A DNA stretch of 64,000 nucleotides from Haemaphysalis longicornis (taxonomy: Eukaryota; Arthropoda; Arachnida; Ixodida; Ixodidae). The position numbers and the translations under genes were made by a program. A model generated the notes under the pieces. It did not search any database. It was given only the letters and a program-made list of their open reading frames with translations, and was not told the DNA's origin. Location of the stretch: contig CM023457.1 of the NCBI GenBank assembly GCA_013339765.2, positions 30,707,911 to 30,771,910 on the forward strand, read 5' to 3'. Positions 1 through 12,400 of the stretch are shown in pieces. Within the stretch, counting starts at the first letter, position 1. Each line of letters begins with the position of its first letter.

Positions 1-2860
1 CTCTTGTCTTGGCTAGTCACACGGCTTCTTTTTGCTCTTGAATTCAAGATCAGCAAAAAACTTAACACTTTTGTCTTGTGTGTCTTGCATGAATTGCAAG
101 ACGGATAATTGGGCGAGTTGCGAGGCAGCAGTACCCTCATTTTGCACCGAATTCTAACACGCATCTCTTTTGCTAAAAGTGCCCGTTTTGCTAAATTTTG
201 CACACAAATTTTGCTAAAAATTTGTGTGCCCGTTACAATCGGACTTGAAACCGAACTCCGCTTCAAGGCGGCGAGCACCACAGACTTGAACTAAATCTAA
301 CCCAATACAATCCAACACAATCTGTTAAAAAAAAAAGGAAATCACATTGAGAACATTTTGTGGTTTGCACTCAGAGTGAACAAGGTTGTACAAGGCACGG
401 AAAAACTCAGACGGGAAAGAGACACGATTCAAGACAGACCTCCTACTCAACGGGCATTACCGTAGCCAGCTGATGCACATATTTTTGGGGCTGCAGTTAG
501 TACCTCATTTCAGTCGCTATGGCTCCGAAGAGATACCACCATGAAACGCCCACAAGCGCAATGTATTTTTTACTTTTTGGCAGCGAGGGAACCGGGCAGC
601 ACAATGCACACTGGACGTCCCCCAGACATGAGCGCGCAATTTTCGAGAACTTGAAAACTCCCCGGTGGAATGAGGAAGATTATGAAGCACAGGGGATTTG
701 TGCTGCTGCAGTTGTACGAATCTTATTTGAATAAAATTTCTGTCACGTATGTGGCGCCACGTCTTACATCATGCGCAGGTAGAATCGGCATCGAATTATT
801 TTTTCGAATTTTCCTAAGTAAACTAACCTGCTCATCACAACCAAAGGTTGCGATCACGACCTGTGCATCACGAATCGTGCCGATGCAGTATTCATGTTAA
901 AGTGTAACAACGCGAAAAAAAAAAAAAAGGGGGGGGGGGGGGGGGGGGGGGGTGGGGGGTGCGGGTGGCGGGAGGGACATCTTGTGCCGTTTTGCATCCC
1001 CTCATCCCTTTTCAGCTCTTGCATGAAGCTTAATATAGTTGAATATCAGGCTACAACGAAAGTCATGGGACTTGCGGAAAATTTCGCTGAGGCGAAATCT
1101 GCCCCAAGACATCACGGGAAGGCAAGAATAATAGCCCCCTACATTATTCGCAACATTGACATGCAATGTTGAGAAAAAAAGTGATGCACAGTTACATTGC
1201 GTTTGTTTGGATAACAAACGTACCAGTGGTTATCCGTTTTTTACCCACACATAAAGAGCGCCTTACGGCAAGGGGGGGGGGGCAGTGAGAAATGCAGTCA
1301 CAAAACATATTGCTGTACAACAAGGCGTGTCCACTGAGCTGATTACTTGCAGATAGCTGCTAGGCTGTCGGAAGTCCCCTTCTCGCTAGAGGCAGGAGCG
1401 GCGCCAGTTATCTTAGACTGGGCACGGTGGCATCTGACCATGGCAGGCAAGCCGCGCGAGCTTGAATTTATCCCAAGCGCACACTCGCGATTAAGATAAG
1501 ATGACAAGCGTTAAAGACTAAACACGCAAACAGTATTCTTGCTCTTGACCATGAAGAATGGTAGAAAAGGAACAGCAACGACAGCTGCTCACAACCCATA
1601 CATGACGGCGCAGCGCGAGCACGGCACATTCGTGATATTTCAACTGGATACAGATTGGCTGTAGCTCCGGCTTGGCGAGCCAGGCCTGTGCCTCGTGTAA
1701 AGATGGCCAGCCAGATCGTTATCACCAGCAAGCAATGGCGTCCGTCTATGCGTTTGTTTTTTGTTTATTGGTAGTGGTGTAAGTGCACAGCGGTCACTTT
1801 CGGGGAAACTAAGCATCGTGAATGGCTAGGACTTCATTGCATTGACTTCTATGGCTAGCTGACGGGGAATTGTAAATTTACATTTCATAAAGTGGAGTTC
1901 GTTGTAGCGGGGTTCAACTATGGTTCCCGAAATCTTTAAAAGCTCAACCTTTTCACTAATAAAACAACTTTAAATCATCCTTTACAATAATCTGTTACTT
2001 CAGTTTTTTTTTGCTGCTATTGGCAACTTCTGAGCCTGTTGGCCAAGGACAAGTGGAACGTTCCCACCCACCGATACATGACGGCACGCTCGCTGAACTT
2101 TGGCTTGCCTAGACAATAGTGTCACAATTCCCCCTGCCATATACAGAGTAGACCGGTTATAACGTATGTGACGGGAGCTGCGGAAATCCGCACTACAAGT
2201 GGCACTGCACTTTTATATACAATACATGCGCGAATCTAACCACATCACAATCTACTTTTCAATCATTCCTTTTTTATCATCGCTCAAACGAAGGCCTCCT
2301 AAAAAGGGAGGCGCGGTCTTTTGTTTTGTCTTTTTTTCCCCGTCACGTCAGCCACTGCGCACTGGTCTTACAAACCGCGAGCGCAGCTTAACTTCCTTTG
2401 TGTTTGTGCTATAAGGAAGCACGGCTGCATTTCTTGGCATCTATGAAGGGACGTCCGAGGTCAACAGGAGATAAGAACGCAAACGCAATTTTATTTTTAT
2501 TTTTTCACCCCAGCTTGCTTTAGCGATCCCGAGGAGGTTGCTTATCAGCACACCGTACAGGTAGCTGAAACGTTCGGCATCACAGTTTGCTATCTCCAGA
2601 TGTTCAACAAGAACAAGGGTGGTTGCTTATCTGCACGTTTTAAAAAGAAACAGCTTCCTGCGTGGTGGGGGGTGCTGGCTATCTTCCGAGGTGCGTCAAG
2701 CAAGGGCAGTTGTGGTTGTCACTTAAGTACAAACGAAAGACGCAAACTAAAAGGTACCTTTTGTTTTTGCTTTTCCCTGCCGAAGCTACCGGAGAGCAGA
2801 GAGTGTGAGTCAGATGGCTGATTTTATATTTTTTTCTTTCTTATGACCCTAAAACGATGC
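1..2860. other. Gene-free stretch, no recognised gene
   Basis: I recognise no protein family here on either strand. The stretch holds an A-run followed by a G-run near 915-958, a short segment near 1870-1930 that resembles the end of a pogo/mariner-type element (GTTCGTTGTAGCGGGGTTCA), and scattered short ORFs. A 71-codon ORF at 519-734 is followed at once by AATAAAA, but it has no recognisable domain and I do not call it a gene. Confidence 0.5.
915..958. repeat. Poly-A/poly-G homopolymer run
   Basis: Fourteen A residues are followed by more than twenty G residues and a further G-rich stretch. The run could form G-quadruplexes, but run lengths in such places are often unreliable in assemblies. 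Confidence 0.9.
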
Positions 2861-2869
2861 CCTAGCTGC

Positions 2870-4600
2870 GCCCTAAAAAAAGGGGGGCACCACGAACAGT
2901 ATTGTGCTTCTACTAACCGCATTTTAAGCAGCATGCTTATGCATAGAGTTCTATGGGAGACCAGCCGGTGGTCACAAAAACCTGCTTTATGACCCGTCCC
3001 TCACTGTAGGCGGTTACGTTACAAATGGTCCGAGCTGTATTAGCACAAACTGCTGTTCTAAAAACGGCTCAAAGAGGGCGTTCCTATCAGCACAACAAGG
3101 CAAGCATAAGGATAAGCGCCTTGGTCTCAGAAACCTTTTACCTTGGGGCCTCAAATCTCCCAGGTGGGGGTCACTTTGAAGGGGCCCCTGGGCGTTTCCG
3201 TAAAAACCCCTTCCCCTCCCCAAGTATTCCAAAAGCCTTTCAGACGATTTTTAAAATTCACCCCCTGCTAACAAGTCATACAAGATTTCTAGGGAACGCC
3301 GAGACCGGATGAGGCCGCCCGACCCTGCATGGGCCCGATATTGCACTGGGATTTTAACGTCACAGAAATTTTTACACACGCTTTCAATCACCACTACATC
3401 AAAAAGGGCCGTCTGCTGGAACGACCGCGCTTCTACGAACCGACCTTACTTCTGGCCCTGGGGGTGCTTTAAAATTCGGCTTTCTGATGCTGGGCCGTTG
3501 TAACGTCACTACTCTTAAGCCACTTTCATCAAAGGAGGTGATATATCTGTAACCGTTCGGCATCACAGTTAGAGCCTCAAGTTCAAAAGCAAGGTGACAC
3601 CTTATCCAAAAGAACCAGCGTTATGCGGTTGGCCTTTTGAAGCTACTTTCATTGTGCTTTCAAATGAGCTTGTACCGCACAACTCTGCATCCCATTTGTC
3701 GCATCATCACTGTGAATTGTCCTCCTTGCTTAAAATACTTCTATAAGATAGACTTTTCTGAGTGTAAAAAGAACCGCACGCATTAAATTTTGCGCTAAGA
3801 CTTGAACTTCTGTAACTTCCTGTCCATTCGACTTCAAGATTGTGTTAAGCAGCATGCTAGCTTTTTTAAAAACATGAGTCCGAATTAGCATCCAAGTCAT
3901 GCGACTTAATGACCAATTAAAGGCGGAATTCTTTGGGCAACGTTTAATCACCCCTTCTCTTGCATCACACATCAACGGATGCATAGTATGAAACCAGGGA
4001 CCCCAAACCTAAGGTAAAATAGGCGAAAGGTTGCCGACAGACAATGATGAATTTTCCAATTACCAACCGATTGGGACCAAGAATGGTTCCGGAGATCGCG
4101 TTCGAAGGTCATCAATTTTCAACCATTTGGGCAGATGACTTGTCTACAGTTGACTTGAAAGGTGCTAGAACAAAGGAAGCTCAATTTTTATGCTGTGGCA
4201 CGCGGTCCTCGGCGACCCCGTTAGCCAGCGTCAGCACAGTAAACCTATTTGTTGTTACTGCTTCACTTTGCAAGACTTACGCCAACTATTTGCATGGCGT
4301 GCCAAGTGCGTTTCAAGTCGCCTTGAGCCAATTGCGGAAGTTTTCAACTCTGTAACGCAAGCGCTGGCAAGGTGATTACCACTAAATAAATCAATATTTC
4401 CCGACAGGAGCAATTGTCACAGTGCAAATTTAAAACTTCTAAAATGGCTTGCAGAATGTAATCGACGAGGAAGACAGCAAATGATGCGGGCCGAACCGCC
4501 TCAGCATGTGTAACAGAACGAACACATTCCTGCACGTCGCATGGCATCCTCCACTTTATCATTCTTTCCTTTCTATTTGCTGCTGATCGAAAGCTAGACG
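2870..4600 (-). pseudogene. Degenerate duplicate of DEK exons 5-7 and introns
   Basis: This segment aligns by eye with about 6100-7700, which contains DEK exons 5, 6 and 7. The clearest block is 3028-3140 against 6232-6344: about 110 bases, nearly identical, starting CCGAGCTGTATTAGCACAAA. Further matches include the TTCTACGAACCGACCTT block (3431 and 6578) and a CGCGGTCCTC block (4201 and 7218). Elsewhere the two diverge strongly. Where exons 5-7 should lie, the reading frames are broken and the acidic/basic codons are lost, so this copy cannot encode that part of DEK. It is either an old local duplication or a mis-assembled second copy. Boundaries are approximate. Confidence 0.6.
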
Positions 4601-4689
4601 CACTTTAGTGCCCCCAGGCGTAGTCATATCGCTACGCCATTGTCTCGGCAGCCCGCGCGGGCTAAGCCTACCTCCCCGTGAGCGCCGTT

Positions 4690-4980
4690 CTCGACTCAAT
4701 CGTCGTCACAGGAGCAAAAAACGTATTCAGCGCTTTAATAATGCCTTCTTCCTTTCGGTTATCGTAGACATCTTTACTTTATTTTACGCCATGCGGGCTT
4801 TGCCGGTCCTCGCTAGACGAAACATGAGCGTTGCCCTGTGATGAGAGTGCGAGCAGACGCCCACGGCGCCAGCCAATGAGTTGCGCCCTGCGGTCACTGC
4901 AGTCATACCAATTGGCGGCGCGATCCGTCTCTTTTCTCCCCCGGTTTTACTCGCAACCAACGGCGAAACGGAGTGGTTCT
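4690..4980. repeat. Diverged repeat, copy 1 (partner 5467-5722)
   Basis: This pairs with 5467-5722. Shared blocks include CGTCACAGGAG (4704 and 5472), the following TTC-CTTCGTTA-CTGTAGA type stretch, and CCCCGGTTTTACT-GCAACCAAC near the ends (4940 and 5685). It is a diverged direct duplication with no recognised coding content. Confidence 0.5.
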
Positions 4981-5466
4981 GGCGGGGAATTGAAACGAAA
5001 AGACGCGCTTTCGAAGAGACCAAGATGGACGCCGGGGGCCTTGACCTTTTAAAGCGGGTTACTGCTTCATTGTGCATCAAATCAGATTTATGCGAAGATT
5101 GCTGCGGGGTGTCATACAAATTGTCGGCTCTATGCTGTAGCATGAGTGCCGTTGTAAGCATGGAATGACCATTTAAGAATCGTAACTATTTCATCACAAA
5201 GGAATGCTGAAGTGCATTTTATAATTCCAATCGGCATTACAAGGTAGAGGCTGCAAAAGTCCCCAAGCGGGGGGCCCAAACCCCGCCCCACCAGCCAATC
5301 CCAAAGGACATTCACTACGATTGGAATGGAATACCTCCCTTCTTTTTTTGTTTAAAATTTCACTTCATGATCCAAAGCTAACCCATGGTCGCATCACAGC
5401 GAGTGGAATTGAATACCCCTCCCCTGGCTAAATCACTCCAGTGATAACCATTTCTAGCGTGCAATA

Positions 5467-5722
5467 ATCGCCGTCACAGGAGAAAAAACTATTAAGCATT
5501 TTGCGATGTGCCTGCGCTCCACTTCTGTTACTGTAGATCGCCCTTATTTCCGCCTTGCAAGTTGCTTTCAAAGGCCAATACTAGCGTTTAATATGACGCC
5601 AATGAGTGCGATTTCACTCAGCACGCCCGCACCTCTCATCGAGGCCGCCCGGCGGATTCACGGGCATACGTTGTTTGATCCTCTTTCCCCGGTTTTACTG
5701 CAACCAACTGCACAAGAGATCA
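5467..5722. repeat. Diverged repeat, copy 2 (partner 4690-4980)
   Basis: This is the second member of the direct repeat described at 4690-4980. Similarity is patchy but collinear. The sequence between the copies and on to about 6095 has no recognised gene; 5815-5940 weakly resembles 4044-4130, so this whole part is a mosaic of old repeats. Confidence 0.45.
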
Positions 5723-6341
5723 GCGACTAAATGAAAACCCAGCACCCGCATACCCGAAAACCACGGTAGAATCGGCGAGGAGCACTGTGCCCGACGGGCA
5801 ACGTTCGAAAAATGCCTATGTTTTCCAATCTGCCACACCAGATTGCGGCGCCAATATATTTCCGGAGATACGGGCCTCCGGAATTGCGTCTTTATAATTT
5901 TCAACAGTATTGGTCGCCCGATACAATAGTTACGATTTTGTCTAAAGGATTTTGCAATTGTTTTCCAATGGGAACCTTAAAAAAACTCACAGGAAAAGCT
6001 CAAAACCCCATTTGACTTTTCAAACCTATTTTCGGGACAAGTTTAGCAGGTTTTTGATTAATATCTTTTTTTTACCTTTACAAACAGATCACCTTGGGGC
6101 TGCCTGGAAAAAAAGGGGGTCAGGGGGGCACTTACCACTTAAACTGGTAGAGCGTTTTAAAAGCCATGCTCTAGAGTTCTAGGGAGACAGGGTGGCCAAA
6201 AACTCTTTAATGCCCCCTTTGGGTACTCATGGCCGAGCTGTATTAGCACAAACTGCTGTTCTAAAAACGGCTCAAAGAGGGCGTTCATATCAGCACAACA
6301 AGGCAAGCATAAGGATAAGCGCCTTGGTCTCAGAAACCTAC

Positions 6342-6404
6342 CTCAGGCTCACTCTCCAGGTCGTCATCTTCGTCACTGGCTGGCCGCTTCCGTGACCCCT
6401 TCCC
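6342..6404 (-). CDS. DEK: DEK exon 7, acidic/basic linker
   Basis: The acceptor is TTCTTGCAG and the donor GTAGGT is good. It encodes 21 residues, with GKGSRKRPASDEDDD followed by an acidic tail ending ESEPE, and phase 0 at both ends. It is the last DEK exon I can identify. Confidence 0.75.
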
Positions 6405-9400
6405 CTGCAAGAACGTTCCCAGCCTGTTCAGACGATGCTTATTCACCTCTGCTAGACAAGAGTAGACAAGATTCTAAACCCAACCTGCCCCCGACCCTGC
6501 ATGCCATCAGTCCTGTTTTAGCACAAAAGTTTTTACACCGCACAACAACTACGATAAAAAGTGGGTCTGTGGAAGAGTTCTACGAACCGACCTTCTTCTG
6601 GCCCTTGGGGGTCGCCGTCTTCCGCTTCTTGGCCTGGCCCTTGTCGTCACTACTCTTGCCAGACTTTCCTGAAAAAGGGGGAGACAGTTCGGCAGTGTAA
6701 GCCTCTACCGCTCAAGGTACCCGTTATCCCAAACCCGTTATCGTGCCCTTTCTGAACCTTATTTTCATTGTGCTTTGCAAAAGCTTTACCGCACAACTCG
6801 CTCCCTTTTTGCCCCACTAACCAATCAAGCTAAAGCACTGCTCAAAGAAGGCTGCGAGTATAACAAAAGAACCGCTCGCTAAATTTCGCAAGACTGAAGC
6901 TTCCGTCCCCAGTAACTTCCTAACCAGTCGCTTTCAAACTGGTGTTTAAAGATATGTTTTCAAAAACATAGCCGCGGCTCCTCTTGGACTTGAAAAATTA
7001 ATGGCGGAAGCTGCTCTCTCCCCCTCTCTCTTGCACACACACACTGGCATAGTTCCTAGGGCCCACCCTGAGAAAATATGGCGACAGTTGCCCAGACAAG
7101 AGATATCTTAGCAGAGAGGGAAGAGGATGGGTGGAGGGGGGTCACTCAACTCTTTCCCTTCTTGGGCAGGGGCTTCTCGTTGTTGTAGGGCTTGAACAGG
7201 AAGCTCATGATGCGCTCGACGCGGTCCTCCGCAGATCCCCCTTTCTCCAGGTCCAGCACGCCCAGTACCTCCTTCTGGGCAGCAGCTGTCAGCCTGCAAG
7301 CACGTTTGGTGCGCCACACTGATTTGCGGGCCGACCAGGGCGTTTTCAAGATTCGACCTTCGACGCCAACTTGCGAGTGAAGTTTTTCAACTCGTGGAAC
7401 AAAGAAGGCATAGACGCTGCAATTCGTCACTAAAATCAAAATCAGGATAGTTTACCCGACAGGAGTAGTGAAGCTCACCAAGCAATTGCTACTTCTATAA
7501 AACGGTGGACGTTGGCAGAATGTTGAATAAATAAATAAACAAACAAATAACAATAAAAGTGAGGCCAGTCGTGGATGTGCCTGAAAGATAGGCATCAAGA
7601 AGGCTCTTGCTTTTTTCTTTGCGTCTTCCCTTTGCAATGTCTGCTTCCTTATCCACATTCGCCAATGCATTTCATGATCTCATAATGCTAGAATATTCTA
7701 CAAGCCATTTCTCGTTATGTGCATTTGGTGCCACATATGGTGCCCCGTGAGCATACCCTTCTCTGAAGTCCTCAAACTTCACACATTCCCGGTGCAAACA
7801 CACAAAGCAAGAAGATTTCAAGCTGCATGGCACCACTACACCCAATTAAAAGTTATTGTAAGGATTAGTCTTCATCCCTCTGAGTTCCTTAAAATCGAAC
7901 ATTGCAAGCAGCCTGCAAGCTCGGCAACTGAAAACAAACAAACCCCTGCAATATCTAAACTGTACGCAGAAGAATTACTCAAATGACTGAAAACTACAAA
8001 ATTTGGCATTTTGGCCTGTGCCCTGATAGCTTTACCCAGTCCAAAGCCGCAACCCTTCCCCCCCCCCCAGCGGCTTGCTTACTTGGCCACCATCTTGACC
8101 TTCTTGGCGTAGTCGGCCGAGTCCTTGTCGAAGGGGAAGCCGCTGAACTTGCGCAGGTTCTTTTTGATCTCCGAGGGCTGCAACAGAGAGCACAGAACAG
8201 AATCCGGCTGTGCTCCAAGTGGTGCCCGTCAATCAGTACAGAGAAGAGAGAAGAGAGCAAAAAGAGCGCTGACCGCCCCCGGCCGGTTGAAGATGATGCG
8301 GTGCAGGCCCTTGAGGGAGTCGGCCAGCTGCCGGTTGAGGTTATGCTCGATGCGGGGGCACTGGCCCAGCGGGGTGCCCTGCCCCTCGGCCAGCGGGGCC
8401 CGCTCGCGCACGGGCGTCTGGAAGCTCACGTCCAGGCGCTCCACCTTCTTGCGCTGCCGAGAGCCCGACAGCTCCACGGGGAGGTCCAGCAGGCCCGCTG
8501 CAAGGGCCCACCCAGCAGCTCTAAGACCAGACCAAGCAAAAGGGGCCGTCTGCCCAGACAAGCACGAGCGTCTCTTTCAGGGTGGTACCAGCAGCGAGGC
8601 CAGACGCACATCTCGCGGTTCTTTCGACTGCTCAGAGCTTGTGCTGCAAAGCATCCTTCAGTCGGCGATACCGCAATACCCCTTCTGGCCGTTCTGGCCT
8701 CATAGGAAACAAGCTAAAAGTCGCTGCAGTACGCGCTACTTCCCATTTGCACCTTAAATATAGAGCAATCATTCAAAATTCACTTCAAAGTAGCGCACTA
8801 CAGTCACGCTGACAGCAGTGAACTTCCCATAAAACGGATGTTGAGGCACTCAGCGTATCAGATGGAGAGGGGGCCTCGCAAGCAGCCGCTAACCGAAGAG
8901 GAGCTCTTCAAGAAGGAACTGCCGAGTGCCTCTCCATAACAAAGTAGAAGCAGCAAGCAAGCAATAGCACCTACAAGATCCAGCCGTCTCACATAGCCAA
9001 CATACACACGACAAGGTCACATACAACCTGGACCTTGGATTCTTTTTCAAACAGATTCCCCACAGGTGAAATTGTTTACGGTGTGCACGTATGGCTAGGT
9101 ACGTGGCAGACCCCTTACTACAAATGCTGCAACAACATTGCTCCCACATCTGCAACTAGGAATCCCATCAGAAAACTAGCGTGCCACGCCCCACACTGCT
9201 TTCATACGGCACCAACCTCCTCTCCAAACTGCTGATGTTTCAGCAAGGTAGACGTAAAGCATAGCACTACCCCAGACAGAATGCCACAACGGGAAAAAAA
9301 TATATTTTCTAAACACATTCCCCTGGCAATTTTCCCTCCTTACCTATATTGATTGAACAATCAGATGCTCGATTATCCATATAGTGCTTGTTGGAAGACA

Positions 9401-12400
9401 AAAGACGTGCTTGCTTAATACTGCAAATGCCCAACATGTCCACACTGACTTTATAAAGATCATCTCTATTCGCGCAAATATGCAAGATGCTTTTCTACCT
9501 GACCAATGTGTTATGAAGACAAAACATGTGAATGTACAAATTTGCCTTGCCATTTTGGGATCAGTCCTACTTGGCTTAGACTTATGGGCTACCCAAGCAC
9601 TTCCTGGAAGGTTGATTGACTTCAGGGTTTGTACGGGCTTCAAAAGCAAAAATCAAGGGTTTTCAAGGACCAGAAAGCACATTTTCAAGGTCCCCATATA
9701 ATGTTTTATCTGGGATTATTTATAACTTTTTCAACACAATGCAAAATTTTACTGCCCAATACCTAAGCATATTAGTGCACATTTAGATAAGTGCTAATGG
9801 GGTCGTGAATGCTCCCCCAGCTTTATTTTCTATTTCATAGTTGGTATTTGGAGGTTTTTCTTTTTTTTTTTCTTGGTGTTTTGCCGAGGCTGTTTGGCTT
9901 CAAAACTTCGTTAATGTTGCCTGCATCTCCTGCTTTGTCAGCAAGAGTATCAGCTGAAATTAAAATCAGCAAGTGTTGCTGCAAGGCAGGACGAACTATG
10001 TACACGTCCACCATTTGCACATAAGAGCAAACGCACATGGAGCGTATGAGGCATGCATGCAATGAGCGGCCGTCCACAGACTAGATGGAACATGCAAGAT
10101 AGAGAACAGAAGCCGGCTTTCACTGGATTGTATCGTGACATGAATTCTAGTGAGGAGTACTGCTCCCAATGTCACCTCGTAATAATGAGAATCCACCAAA
10201 CTCGTAATTTCACGCAATACACTGAAACTTGACTGTTACAATGTTTCTGTACATTTTTAACACCTAAAATCCACGACAAACACTTTAAATTCTTGTGAAA
10301 AGACAGGGCCATTGGTTCTCTCCAGAAAAATCAAGGGTTTTCAAGGACCATTTAAAAATTCCAGGACTTTCTAGGCCTTGAAATTGACACTTCTAAATTC
10401 AAGGGTTTTCAAGAACCTGTGCGAACCCTGTGAATTATAAGGTTTAACGCGCCTACACTTCACAGACAATGAGGCACACCGTAGTATAGGGCTCCGGATT
10501 GATTGTGACCACCTGGGGATCTCTAACGTGCACCGACACCTCGGACACACAGGCATTCTCGCTTTTTGCCTCTATCAGAAAAGCAGCCGCCGTGGCTGGG
10601 AATTGACGCCCATATCCTTGGGCTCAGCAGCACAATGCCTCAGCCACTATTTCCACTGTCTCTGTATCTGGTGATTCTGAACACCGATTTCGCAGACCAT
10701 GTTACAGCTTATCTAGCCACCTCCACACAACCACCTCGCTTCGCTAAAGCTGCCACAAACTAGCTCAAGTTATCATTAGACAAGTGCTCTACCTAACACA
10801 CCCTACGGGGCTATTCTCCACTCCCACCGAGCCTTAGCCTCGTGCTTACGCTTGCGCTCCTCTTCTTCCTCACTGCTCTCCTCGGCCCCATCATCACCGT
10901 CCTCATGCTTGTCCTCAGGAGGGGCCTTCTTTTCTTCAGGAGCCTGCAGGACAAGGCAAAACAAGTTGGGTTTGTCCCGGAACGCACCAAACTACTTGCG
11001 AGGCCTACAGGACAATGACTTTATACATTTCCAGCACAAAGCGTGGACAGCTCCAATACGCACAGAGCTTATAAACCTCACAGCATCAGCAATCTCCGCA
11101 AGAGGTCGAAAGCACAAATATGCTAATCCAAAGGTTTATGCAAATGTAGGGACACTGTAGGAACAGTAATCACTTGTTTGAAATTATTTGCACTCCAAAA
11201 CCATGTTACGAGTGTTCAACCAACCACCACTAATGCTAAAATACTGCTTGTAAAAATTCTGTACGCGATCTTTTCATTGCACAATGTGAATGTTGGGCAT
11301 TTTTAGGTAAGTTTTGCTGCAATCTTTAATCGAAATTTGCTTTGAGAGGATGTTGCAAAGAAAAGATATTCACTAAACAATGTCCCCTCATTTTGCTTTC
11401 TTTTTTTACAACTATGAAAGCTTTCCGGGTTAATAAAATGTGCTAAATACATGCGGCTCATTTGTGGGGAAAAAAGAAAAACCACCTGCTTCTCAGCATT
11501 CTCTCTATTTAATGAAACAAACCTTACTACAAAAGGCACATACATCACTTTTGTACAAAAGAAGGTCACTGAACACACACTTGGCCTTACTGATGAACAC
11601 ACCATTCAGGGTGACATTACCCTATCACAATCCTACTACAAAAGTCAACCCTGTGAAAATACGCCAGTGAACAACAGTGAAAAACACAGCTGACCGCAAA
11701 GACGGGTGACATGTCTGTCTACATTGACGACTGTGTGCAACCGTCCTAAAAACTACAAATAGAAAACGGTCCCGCATTCCGTTATGAGCCACATCAAACG
11801 AAAGAAGCGGATGGTTTCCACTAAATGTTACCACTGACACAGGAGACAGAGCAGGGGCATTTATCTATGCCCCCTAACCCCAGTACAACCTAGAAACGGC
11901 CAATGTTCTAGGATACAAGTTTTTAAAGGTACCAACGTCCACTAATCTTACGCAAAATGGCACGCCAGTCCCATCTTCACAGTGTCAGTGTGGTCTGCAC
12001 ATTTCAATGTTACTTGCGAAGACATAAAAATAACACAGTAACTATCATAATGGTTGGAAAGGCTATAAATTATCCCTACATGAACTGCCTCTGTGTTTAG
12101 TTTCACATCCAACAAAGCACAAAAAATAAAGAAAGTCGTTAAATACACGTAGTCAATAGCACTTGTTTTAGCAAAGGTGCAGAAACAGCTGGCATGGCGA
12201 AATCTTTCGTTCCTTGTTGGTGTCAAGAAAATGCTTCGTTTTCAGCAGTAAAATTGCTGATTACATGTTAGCAGATGAAATGTGGCAACCAAAAAAAAAA
12301 ACTACGTTAAGCTGCAGATGGATAAAAAGTTGTCACATTAGATCCTGTAAACCGTACGTAACCGCCTTTCAAGTACGACCAACGTTATCTTGCACATTTG

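Noticed and set aside
519..734. 71-codon ORF followed by AATAAAA
   Set aside because: No domain and no further gene signals; the poly-A signal alone is weak evidence in AT-rich DNA.
8125..8757. Plus-strand ORFs of 210 and 240 codons over DEK exons 3-4
   Set aside because: Shadows of the GC-rich DEK exons; no recognisable family.
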